Assembly: GCA_038237625.1 (NCBI GenBank)
Contig: JBBRYM010000001.1
Location: 186,001 to 250,000, forward strand
Direction: 5' to 3'
Length of the DNA stretch: 64,000 nt
Source of the DNA: JAWVFM01 sp038237625
GTDB taxonomy: Bacteria > Actinomycetota > Thermoleophilia > Solirubrobacterales > 70-9
Under the pieces are notes generated by a model. It made no database searches. It saw nothing but the letters and a program-made list of their open reading frames with translations, and was not told where the DNA came from. The stretch's first letter is position 1, and each line of letters starts with the position of its first letter. Below are positions 26,033 to 34,866 of the stretch, in pieces. Both the position numbers and the translations under genes were made by a program.

Positions 26033-27148
26033 TCATTCGGCCGCACCCGGGTGCGCGGAGGTCATCGCAGCGTCCCTCAAAAGCTGCGCCCGCGGATCGT
26101 GGTCGTTCATGTGCTTGGCGAAGTCCTCAAGCGCTTTCTTCTGATCGCGGTTCAGCTCCTGCGGAATCTCGATCTCGAGCCGGTAGTGGATGTCACCGCG
26201 GGCCTTCCCCCCGAGGCGCGGCGGGCCCTCGCCCCGCAGTCGCTGCACCGCGCCGTGGTCTGTTCCCGCGGGGACACGAATACGCTTGGTCCCATTGAGG
26301 GTGGGAACCTCGACGGTCGCCCCACCGACGGCCTCGACGATCGTGATCGGGACGGTGACCTCGAGATTGCCGTCGCCTCGCTGGCGAAAGACCGGCGAGG
26401 GAGCGACGCGCGCCACGACGTAGAGGTCGCCGGGCGGGCCACCGAGCGGGCCGTCCTCGCCCTTGCCGGCGATCCGGATCCTGGCACCGTCGCGAACGCC
26501 GGCGGGGATCTTGACCCGGTAGCGCTTCGTCTGCTGGCGCAGTCCCGAGCCGCCGCAGGTCGGGCACGGGTCCTCAATGATCTCGCCGCGACCGCCGCAC
26601 TTCGAGCACGGCTGGCTGATCGAGAAAAAGCCCTGACTCTGACCCTCCACGCCGCGCCCCCCGCAGCGGTCGCAGACCTTGGGCGCGGTGCCGGGCTTGG
26701 CGCCCGATCCACCGCAGGTGTCGCAGCGCGCCTGCTTGGGCACGGCGACGGAGACCTCCGTGCCGGCCATCGCCTGGGAGAAGCTGAGCGATACCTCGGT
26801 CTGCAGGTCTCGGCCGGGCACGCCCTGCGAGGCGGGTCCCCCCCGGCGGCCGAACAACGAGGAGAAGATGTCGCCGATGTCGGAGGTGAAGCCGCCTTGG
26901 CCGCCGAAGCCGCGACCGCCACCGAAACCAGCAAACCCGCCACCGGAGTCGTACCCTCGCTTCTTCTCGGGGTCCGACAGGACGTCGTACGCCTGCTGGA
27001 TCTCCTTGAAGCGCTCCTCTGCCGCCTCATCCCCGGGGTTGCGGTCGGGGTGATGCTCGCGAACCAGCTTTCGATAGGCCTTCTTGATGTCTTCGCCCGA
27101 GGCCTTGCGGTCCAACCCGAGGACGTCATAGAAGTCGCGCGCGGGCAC
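26033..27148 (-). CDS. dnaJ: Chaperone DnaJ
   Basis: 371 residues, full four-part DnaJ. J domain with the HPD motif (REHHPDRNPGDEAAEERFK), then a Gly/Phe-rich linker (SGGGFAGFGGGRGFGGQGGF), four zinc repeats (CDTCGGSG, CDRCGGRG, CSKCGGRG, CPTCGGSG) and the C-terminal substrate domain. GTG start 3 nt after the grpE stop. Stimulates DnaK ATPase and delivers unfolded proteins. Confidence 0.97.
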   Translation of the reverse strand: MPARDFYDVLGLDRKASGEDIKKAYRKLVREHHPDRNPGDEAAEERFKEIQQAYDVLSDPEKKRGYDSGGGFAGFGGGRGFGGQGGFTSDIGDIFSSLFGRRGGPASQGVPGRDLQTEVSLSFSQAMAGTEVSVAVPKQARCDTCGGSGAKPGTAPKVCDRCGGRGVEGQSQGFFSISQPCSKCGGRGEIIEDPCPTCGGSGLRQQTKRYRVKIPAGVRDGARIRIAGKGEDGPLGGPPGDLYVVARVAPSPVFRQRGDGNLEVTVPITIVEAVGGATVEVPTLNGTKRIRVPAGTDHGAVQRLRGEGPPRLGGKARGDIHYRLEIEIPQELNRDQKKALEDFAKHMNDHDPRAQLLRDAAMTSAHPGAAE

Positions 27149-27151
27149 GGC

Positions 27152-27737
27152 CTACTCCGCGACTACGACTCGCGCGGGGCGGATCACCTGGCCGTCGAGG
27201 CGGTAGCCGAGCTCGAGGGTCTCGGCGATGGAGCCCGGCTCGGCACCCTTTTCGGCACGTGTTGCGAGGGCCTCGTGGAGGTTGGGGTCGAAGGCCTCGC
27301 CTTTCGGGTCGTATGCCTCCACGCCGGCGCGTTCTAGCGCGGCGAGGAGATCGGAGCGCACCAACTCCACACCTTGGCGAAGAGGATCGTCCGCGGTGGC
27401 CGCGGCCAGCGCGCGGTCGAGATTGTCGATCACGGGCACGAGGTCGCGGGCGATTCCCGTCTTGCCGCGCTTGTCGGCTTCCGTGGCCTCGCGCGCCGCA
27501 CGCTTGCGGAAGTTCTCGAAATCGGCGCGAGCCCGCTGGGCCAGCTCCAGGTACTCGTCGCGCTCGCGCTTGACGTCGGCAAGCAAGGCATCGAGGTCCC
27601 GCTCGACGACCTCTGGCGAGTTCCTGTCGCTATCCGAGGGGAACTCGCCATCTCCGCCTTCCGGCCGCTCTCTTTGCTCTTCCGCGACCGCCTCGACCTG
27701 TGCTTCGGTCTGTGCGGAGCTCCTGTCCTCCTCGGGA

Positions 27738-27745
<8 letters not shown>
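27152..27745 (-). CDS. grpE: Nucleotide exchange factor GrpE
   Basis: 197 residues from ATG 27745 (MSSPEEDRSS). An acidic disordered N-terminus is followed by a long helix (ERDEYLELAQRARADFENFR) and the beta domain with FDPNLHEALATR and the conserved GYRLDGQVIRPARVVVAE end. The ATG lies inside the last codons of dnaK (8-bp overlap) with GAGG upstream. The longer frame with an Arg/Ser-rich leader is antisense to the dnaK C-terminus and is not real. Confidence 0.95.
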
Positions 27746-29636
<1,891 letters not shown>

Positions 29637-29680
29637 GAAGTTTCTCCTTGTCTAACTCAAACTATGGAAATCTAAGCGCC

Positions 29681-29709
29681 AAGGTAGCAGATCTACGCCT
29701 GCGGTTCAA
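29681..29709 (-). promoter_or_regulatory. dnaK operon promoter
   Basis: Minus strand TTGAAC (29709-29704), 17-nt spacer, TACCTT (29686-29681), giving a leader of about 35-40 nt. A single TTTGAGT (29661-29655) resembles half of the HAIR operator, but no complete inverted repeat was found. Confidence 0.5.
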
Positions 29710-29756
29710 GCCTTAGCGGCCTGAGCGCGCCTGGCACAAAAGCGCGCACGCAAACG

Positions 29757-29775
29757 CCTAAAGGGGTCAGACCCC
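29757..29775. repeat. Short palindrome, copy 1 (CCTAAAGGGGTCAGACCCC)
   Basis: Same 19 bases as 29790-29808, 33 bp away. Contains GGGGTC-A-GACCCC. Located in the gap between cytochrome c (3' end) and dnaK. Confidence 0.8.
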
Positions 29776-29789
29776 CGCGCGAAACACCA

Positions 29790-29811
29790 CCTAAAGGGGT
29801 CAGACCCCTTT
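29790..29811. repeat. Short palindrome, copy 2
   Basis: AAAGGGGTC (29793-29801), one base, GACCCCTTT (29803-29811): perfect 9-bp arms. A direct duplicate of copy 1 at its left 19 bp. It could terminate dnaK-region antisense or cytochrome c transcription; no function is shown. Confidence 0.8.
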
Positions 29812-29824
29812 GGTTACGTTGGGT

Positions 29825-30334
29825 TCAGCCCGAGGAGCCGCTCGAGCTCGGGCTGGAGCTCATCAGGCACCTGGTCGATGCGGCCGTGACCGGGCCGGCC
29901 GGCTGCGCCTGCCCGCCGCTCGACGTCGCCGGCGGCGCGTCGCCGACGTAGTTCAGGTTGCGGGCGACGAAGCTGGAAACGACCACGGCCTCGTCTCCGG
30001 TGAGGATGCCCCTCGGCATCCGGCCGCCGATCCCGTTCAGCACGGCGTTCAGCACTCGGCTGCAGTTGCCGTCGACCGAATCCTGCGACTTCGTCGCGCT
30101 GCCGGCGAGAAGCACGTCGAGGTTCGGGCCGAGCACGCCGTCGGTGCCGCCCGCCGCGAGCGTGTGGCACGCGCCGCAGTTGGTCTGGAAGAGCTCCTGC
30201 CCCTGCTGGTCGGACGCGGGGATCGGCTTGGCTGCCGCGCCCTCGGTGCCCTTCGACTGTAGGGCCCAGAACGGAATGACGATCGCGAAGACGATCGCGA
30301 AAGTCCCGAATATCTGCCAGGCGCGCTTGCTCAT
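29825..30334 (-). CDS. Membrane-anchored c-type cytochrome
   Basis: About 169 residues from ATG 30334. An uncleaved N-terminal membrane helix (about 8-25) is followed by a cytochrome c domain with CGACH (Cys53, Cys56, His57) and a probable axial Met in GIGGRMPRG. Short electron carrier, probably on the outer membrane face. The last 18 or so codons look out of frame. The alternate minus-strand frame ending at 29814 reads IDQVPDELQPELERLLGLNP with the G/C-ending codons typical here, so a frameshift near 29890 is suspected. A TAGTAT -10 candidate lies at 30372-30377. Confidence 0.82.
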   Translation of the reverse strand: MSKRAWQIFGTFAIVFAIVIPFWALQSKGTEGAAAKPIPASDQQGQELFQTNCGACHTLAAGGTDGVLGPNLDVLLAGSATKSQDSVDGNCSRVLNAVLNGIGGRMPRGILTGDEAVVVSSFVARNLNYVGDAPPATSSGGQAQPAGPVTAASTRCLMSSSPSSSGSSG

Positions 30335-30379
30335 GAGACGTGGCGCCACGGCCCGGAGCCGCGGCGCGCAGATACTAAG

Positions 30380-31099
30380 TCACGCCGCGCCCGCGCCGTC
30401 GCGCAGCGAGCGGAAGTAGGGGCACATCCGCCGCAGCGCGCATTCGCCGCAGCGTGGTCGCGGCCGGCACACGCGGCGACCGTGGGTGATCAGGTTGATG
30501 TGGAACTCGTAGGCATCCTCTGGATCGACGAGCCTGAGCATCTCGTCGTGCTCTTCCTCGAACGACGCCCCGGGACGAAAGAGGCCGAGCCGCCCACCGA
30601 CCCTGTGGACGTGGACGTCGACCGGGATCTCCGGCCGGCCGAGCGCGAACATCATCACGCAGGCGGCGGTCTTGCGCCCGACTCCGGGAATCGAAGTGAG
30701 GAACCCGAGCGCCTCCTCGCGAGGGGCGTCGGCAAGCCAGTCGAGGGTCGGCTGTCCCGCATCCTCCGGAAGCTCGCGAAGCGCCGCCTGGATCCGCGGG
30801 CCCTTGATGTTCGCGAGGCCGCCCGGGCGGATCGCCTCGATGACCTCCTCGACGGGCGCGTCGCGTACGTCCTCCCACCGCGGAAAGCGCTCCCGGAGGC
30901 GGTCGTAGGCGCGGTCGCGATTGGTGTCGGACGTCGTCTGCGAGAGGATCGTGCGGACGAGCTCGGCGATCGGGTGCCCATGGGGGTGGTTGACGGGGCG
31001 GCCATAGAGCTCGCGGAGCCGATCGCGGATCGCGCGAACGCGGCGGCGATCGGGCCGGCGCCAGCCCGCGCTACCTCGAAGCTGCCTCGCCGCTGCCAC
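30380..31099 (-). CDS. nth: Endonuclease III-like DNA glycosylase
   Basis: 239 residues, HhH-GPD base-excision enzyme. The hairpin SIPGVGRKTAACVMMFAL carries the catalytic Lys; the catalytic Asp is in PVDVHVHRVGGRLGL. The C-terminal Fe-S motif is C-x5-C-x2-C-x5-C, one residue shorter than the usual first gap of six. The GTG start at 31099 is 6 nt after TATCCT on the minus strand (leaderless). Divergent from the hydrolase gene with overlapping -10 boxes. Confidence 0.9.
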   Translation of the reverse strand: MAAARQLRGSAGWRRPDRRRVRAIRDRLRELYGRPVNHPHGHPIAELVRTILSQTTSDTNRDRAYDRLRERFPRWEDVRDAPVEEVIEAIRPGGLANIKGPRIQAALRELPEDAGQPTLDWLADAPREEALGFLTSIPGVGRKTAACVMMFALGRPEIPVDVHVHRVGGRLGLFRPGASFEEEHDEMLRLVDPEDAYEFHINLITHGRRVCRPRPRCGECALRRMCPYFRSLRDGAGAA

Positions 31100-31105
31100 A
31101 CGGCC

Positions 31106-31115
31106 AGGATATGTT
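31106..31115. promoter_or_regulatory. Two overlapping divergent -10 boxes
   Basis: AGGATATGTT contains TATGTT (plus, 31110-31115, 8 nt before GTG 31124) and, on the other strand, TATCCT (31111-31106, 6 nt before GTG 31099). The two boxes share 2 bp, so the two genes' polymerases should exclude each other. Confidence 0.6.
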
Positions 31116-31123
31116 CTGCCACC

Positions 31124-31945
31124 GTGGCCGAGATTCAGGAGAGATACGTCCAGGTCGGTTCACTGCGGACCTTCGTTCGCGAAACCCCGGGCGAGGGCAT
31201 TCCGACCGTCTTCGTCCACGGCAATCCGACGAGCTCGACGGACTGGGTGCCCTTCCTCGAGCGGCTAGACGGCAGGGCGCTCGCGCCGGACCTTCCCTGC
31301 TTCGGGCGCTCGGAGCGTCCGCGGCGGCGGCGCTTCGACCCGACCATGTACGGATACGCCGATTTCGTCGAGCGCTTTTTGAATGCGCAGGCAATCGATC
31401 GCTACTCGCTCGTCGTCCACGACTGGGGAGTCGTCGGCCTGATGGCGGCGCTTCGGCACCCCGAGCGCCTCGAGCGCCTCGTCGTCATCAACGCCGTCCC
31501 TCTGCTCCCCGGCTATCGCTGGCACTGGGTGGCGCGGATCTGGCGCCGGCGGATCGTTGGCGAGCTCGCCAACGCGACGGCGACCGAGCGCGCAACCCAC
31601 GTTCAGATGCGTCAGGCCCGGCCCGGCCTGAAGCCCATGCCGGAGGGATTCGTGGAAGAGCTCTGGCCCCTCTGGGACCGCGCGACCCGCCGGGCGGTGC
31701 TCCGCCTGTATCGCTCGGCCGATTCCGACGAGCTAGCAGCAGCAGGCCTTCACCTCGACCGGCTCGCCTGCCCGGCGCTTGTCGTGTGGGGGCAGAAGGA
31801 CCCCTACCTTCCGGCGAAGTTCGGCCGGGCTTACGCGGAGCGCCTTCCCGGCTCGAAGCTCTTCGAGGTCTCCGAAGCGGGGCATTGGCCGTGGATCGAT
31901 GCGCCCGGGATCGTCGAGAGGGTGACCGGGTTCCTGCAGTCCTAG
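31124..31945 (+). CDS. Alpha/beta hydrolase (haloalkane-dehalogenase-like)
   Basis: 273 residues from GTG 31124. Oxyanion region TVFVHGNPTSSTDW and nucleophile elbow LVVHDWGVVGLMAAL (D at the nucleophile position, as in haloalkane dehalogenases). The acid is around VVWGQKDPYLP and the catalytic His in EAGHWPWIDAP. The Asp nucleophile and the HGNP motif argue for dehalogenase or epoxide-hydrolase-like chemistry, but the substrate cannot be told. Upstream frame extension is antisense to nth. Confidence 0.85.
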   Translation: MAEIQERYVQVGSLRTFVRETPGEGIPTVFVHGNPTSSTDWVPFLERLDGRALAPDLPCFGRSERPRRRRFDPTMYGYADFVERFLNAQAIDRYSLVVHDWGVVGLMAALRHPERLERLVVINAVPLLPGYRWHWVARIWRRRIVGELANATATERATHVQMRQARPGLKPMPEGFVEELWPLWDRATRRAVLRLYRSADSDELAAAGLHLDRLACPALVVWGQKDPYLPAKFGRAYAERLPGSKLFEVSEAGHWPWIDAPGIVERVTGFLQS

Positions 31946-31984
31946 GAAAGCTCCTTGATCCGCCGTTTACAATCTCGCAACTTC

Positions 31985-32758
31985 ATGTCTCGGCCGTTCC
32001 GCTCGATTCGATCCCGGCTGCCGCATGGCTTCCCGGACGCGCTCAGGCAGGTTCTCCTGTTTGCGGCTGCGTACGGCCTCTACCAGCTGGTGCGGGGCAT
32101 CGTCCACGGCGAGCAGGCCGTGGCGTTCGCGAACACTCAGCACATCGTCCACATCGAGCGCTCGCTGGGCGCGTTCTTCGAGCCCGGCCTCCAGCAGGCT
32201 CTGCTTCCCCACCGCTGGATCATCGACGCCGCCGACTTCATGTACCTGAACAGCCACTTCGTGCTGACGTCGTCGTTTTTGATCTGGCTCTACATGCGCC
32301 GCAACGCCAACTTCTACTTCGTGCGGAACATGTTCATGGTGGCGATGGGGTTGGGCCTGGTGGGCTACGCGCTGTTCCCCGCCGCGCCGCCGCGGATGCT
32401 TACTTCGCTCGGGTTCACCGACACAGTCGCCTCGGTGGCGCACGTCAACGACAACTCGTCGATCTCGAACGTCTTCGTGAATCAGTACGCCGCCGTTCCT
32501 TCGATGCACGTTGCCTTCGCGCTTTTGATCGGCGTACCAGGCTCCCTCATGTGCCGCTCGCTGGGCGCCCGGCTGTGGTGGTCGGCCTACCCGATGCTGG
32601 TCTTCTTCGTAATCGTGGTCACCGCAAACCACTTCTGGTTCGACGCCGCCTGCGGAGCTGCGGTGGCCTGCATGGGCGCGGTGACGGCCACCCAGCTCGG
32701 CCGCCTGCGGCCCGAGGCATGGTCCTGGCGCGAAGCGCCGGGCGAACTCACGGCCTGA
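31985..32758 (+). CDS. PAP2-superfamily membrane phosphatase (PAP2_3/Aur1-like)
   Basis: 257 residues from ATG 31985; TACAAT lies 11 nt upstream. About five or six membrane segments. The PAP2 triad is readable: a weak first motif (AAPPRM), then AAVPSMHVAFALL (central Ser-x-x-His) and VTANHFWFDAACG (final His and Asp). It directly precedes a CDP-alcohol phosphotransferase and ino1. It therefore could be the phosphatase that converts phosphatidylinositol phosphate to phosphatidylinositol in this pathway; that is inference. Alternative: inositolphosphotransferase activity. Confidence 0.82.
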   Translation: MSRPFRSIRSRLPHGFPDALRQVLLFAAAYGLYQLVRGIVHGEQAVAFANTQHIVHIERSLGAFFEPGLQQALLPHRWIIDAADFMYLNSHFVLTSSFLIWLYMRRNANFYFVRNMFMVAMGLGLVGYALFPAAPPRMLTSLGFTDTVASVAHVNDNSSISNVFVNQYAAVPSMHVAFALLIGVPGSLMCRSLGARLWWSAYPMLVFFVIVVTANHFWFDAACGAAVACMGAVTATQLGRLRPEAWSWREAPGELTA

Positions 32759-32775
32759 GCGATAGCGTCCTCCTC

Positions 32776-33408
32776 ATGGAGAGCGGCGCCCCCGGCGAGC
32801 TTCGCGACGTCCGCACGGCCGCCGAGCTTCGCGGATTCGCACGCAACCGGCTGATCGACTCGCGGTTGACGCCGAATGCCATCTCGATAACCGGGTTCGT
32901 GCTGAACGTAGTCGCCGCGGCGCTGTTGATCGACCGCCTCTTCTTCTGTGCCGGAGTCGCCTTTATCGTCGGCTCGGTCATGGACACGCTCGACGGGCGC
33001 TACTCGCGCATGTCCGGCAAGGGCACGCAATTCGGCGCATTCCTCGACTCCACCCTCGACCGCGTCGAGGAGGGAGTCGTCCTCACCGCCGCGGCGTGGT
33101 ACTTCGCTGACACCGGCGACCAAGTGGCAGCGGCGGCCTGCGTGGCCGCCGTCGTCGGGTCGCTGATGGTCTCCTACACGCGCGCCCGCGCAGAGGCTCT
33201 CGGCGTGGAGTGCAAGGTCGGAATCGCCACGCGTCCGGTGCGAGTGGTCGTCCTCTCGGTGGGGCTTGTGTTCGCAAAGGGCGCTAGCCTTGGGAACTTC
33301 GAGCTGCTCGCTCCAATGATCTACGTGATGGTTGGATTGACCGCCTTCACGGTCTTTCAGCGCGTCTGGCACGTGCGGCGAGAGTTGATTTTGCTCGAAT
33401 CGATGTAA
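32776..33408 (+). CDS. CDP-alcohol phosphotransferase, probable phosphatidylinositol phosphate synthase
   Basis: 210 residues from ATG 32776. The CDP-AP motif D-x2-D-G-x2-S-R...G-x3-D-x3-D is at VMDTLDGRYSRMSGKG, followed by QFGAFLDSTLDRVEEG. Downstream SYTRARAEALGVECKVGIAT then RPVR resembles mycobacterial PgsA1 (PIP synthase), including the inositol-phosphate pocket Arg. Six membrane helices expected. It lies between the PAP2 phosphatase and ino1, consistent with CDP-diacylglycerol + inositol phosphate to PIP. Confidence 0.87.
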   Translation: MESGAPGELRDVRTAAELRGFARNRLIDSRLTPNAISITGFVLNVVAAALLIDRLFFCAGVAFIVGSVMDTLDGRYSRMSGKGTQFGAFLDSTLDRVEEGVVLTAAAWYFADTGDQVAAAACVAAVVGSLMVSYTRARAEALGVECKVGIATRPVRVVVLSVGLVFAKGASLGNFELLAPMIYVMVGLTAFTVFQRVWHVRRELILLESM

Positions 33409-33468
33409 CCAGGGTGTGAGTCGGGCATATATTCGATTCCCCACCCTCGCGAGGAGGCTTGCGCACGC

Positions 33469-34647
33469 ATGAACACGGAAAACGGACACACGGCCAACGG
33501 GTCCAGCGCAAACGGCAGGCACGTCGACGACGGCCGGGTGCGCGTCGCGATCGTCGGCGTAGGTAACTGCGCCAACAGCTTCATCCAGGGCGTCACCTAC
33601 TACAAGGACGCCGACCCGGCCGAGCAGGTCCCGGGGCTCATGCACGTCGACCTCGGCGGCTACCACGTCCGCGACATCGAGTTCGTCGCCGCGTTCGACA
33701 TCGACGCGGAGAAGGTCGGCAAGGACCTCTCCGAGGCGATCTGGTCGGGCCAGAACGACACCATCAAGTTCGCCGACGTCGCCCACGTTGGCGTCGAGGT
33801 GCACCGCGGCATGACCGGGGACGGCCTCGGCAAGTACCTCAAGCAGAAGATCAAGAAGGCGCCGGGCGAGACCGCCGACATCGTCGGCATCCTCAAGGAG
33901 ACGAAGGCCGACGTCCTCGTCTGTTATTTACCCGTCGGATCCGAGCAGGCCACCAAGTGGTACGTCGAGCAGGCGCTCAAGGCCGGCGTCGGCTTCGTCA
34001 ACTGCCTTCCCGTCTTCATCGCCCGCGAGGACTATTGGGACGAGCGCTTCCAGAAGGCGGACCTACCGATCATCGGCGACGACATCAAGTCGCAGGTCGG
34101 CGCCACGATCGTCCACCGCCAGCTCGCCCGCCTTTTCCACGAGCGCGGTGTGCAGCTCGAGCACACCTCGCAGCTGAACGTCGGCGGCAACATGGACTTC
34201 TTCAACATGCTCGAGCGCGAGCGCCTCGACTCGAAGAAGATCTCAAAGACCAACGCCGTCACCTCGGTGATGGGCACGGAGCTCCCCGAGCGCGACGTCC
34301 ACGTGGGCCCGTCCGACTACGTGCCGTGGCTGACCGACCGCAAGTGGGCGCACATCCGCCTCGAGGGCAGGGCCTTCGGCGACGTTCCGCTGACCGCCGA
34401 GTTGAAGCTCGAGGTCTGGGACTCGCCCAACTCGGCCGGCGTCGTGATCGATGCCGTGCGCCTCATCAAGCTAGCGCTGAACAACGGCATCGCGGGCCAG
34501 CTCGACGGACCGTCCAGCTACCTGATGAAGTCCCCGCACACGCAGCGCCCCGACGACGAGGCACGCACACAAACCGAGGACTTCATCGCTAAGCACGCGC
34601 GCAAGCCCGCGGGCGAGCGCGCACAGAAGCTGGCAGCCGAGAGTTGA
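33469..34647 (+). CDS. ino1: Inositol-3-phosphate synthase
   Basis: 392 residues. NAD-binding VRVAIVGVGNCANSFIQGV, then FDIDAEKVGKDLSEAIW and ERGVQLEHTSQLNVGGNMDF (catalytic Lys/Asn region), with DGPSSYLMKSPHTQ near the end. An actinobacterial-type enzyme converting glucose-6-phosphate to inositol-1/3-phosphate. GAGGAGG precedes the ATG and TATATT is upstream (33428-33433). A 16-residue Asn/Gly-rich tail precedes the fold. Supplies inositol for the PI enzymes upstream. Confidence 0.97.
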   Translation: MNTENGHTANGSSANGRHVDDGRVRVAIVGVGNCANSFIQGVTYYKDADPAEQVPGLMHVDLGGYHVRDIEFVAAFDIDAEKVGKDLSEAIWSGQNDTIKFADVAHVGVEVHRGMTGDGLGKYLKQKIKKAPGETADIVGILKETKADVLVCYLPVGSEQATKWYVEQALKAGVGFVNCLPVFIAREDYWDERFQKADLPIIGDDIKSQVGATIVHRQLARLFHERGVQLEHTSQLNVGGNMDFFNMLERERLDSKKISKTNAVTSVMGTELPERDVHVGPSDYVPWLTDRKWAHIRLEGRAFGDVPLTAELKLEVWDSPNSAGVVIDAVRLIKLALNNGIAGQLDGPSSYLMKSPHTQRPDDEARTQTEDFIAKHARKPAGERAQKLAAES

Positions 34648-34650
34648 TCT

Positions 34651-34669
34651 GAGGGGCTGAGCCTCCCCT
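34651..34669 (+). terminator. Possible hairpin after ino1
   Basis: An AGGGG ... CCCCT stem with an 8-nt loop lies just after the ino1 stop. Weak, no T-run. Confidence 0.25.
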
Positions 34670-34696
34670 GCGCGAGCCGGGCCCGGTTCCTGCTGC

Positions 34697-34855
34697 TCAG
34701 CAGGGGTTGCCGGTGAATCCGGCCTGTGACTCGCCGGCGACGATGTCGCCAGGCGTCGCCACGCGCAGCGCGCGGAAGGTCGAGCCGTGACCGTCGGTGG
34801 CGACCTCGTCGAGGAAGACCACACGGCCGATGTTGTTGGACTGCTCCTGACGCAT
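34697..34855 (-). CDS. Candidate 52-residue small protein in the ino1-GT gap
   Basis: An ATG-initiated minus-strand frame (MRQEQSNNIGRVVFLDEVAT near the N-terminus, ending GFTGNPC). Nearly all codons end in G or C, as in real genes here. It is antisense to nothing annotated and fills the 219-nt gap between ino1 and the GT4-PHP gene. Its ATG overlaps the -10 of the latter. No family recognised, no signal peptide. May be a genuine small protein or chance in high-GC DNA. Confidence 0.35.
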   Translation of the reverse strand: MRQEQSNNIGRVVFLDEVATDGHGSTFRALRVATPGDIVAGESQAGFTGNPC

Positions 34856-34860
34856 ATCCT
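34855..34860 (+). promoter_or_regulatory. -10 box of the GT4-PHP gene
   Basis: TATCCT, 6 nt before GTG 34867; leaderless pattern. Confidence 0.5.
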
Positions 34861-34866
34861 GCGGCG

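Noticed and set aside
31111..32775. 765-residue plus frame that begins in the hydrolase gene
   Set aside because: Only its last 210 codons (CDP-alcohol phosphotransferase) are real; the rest is shadow.
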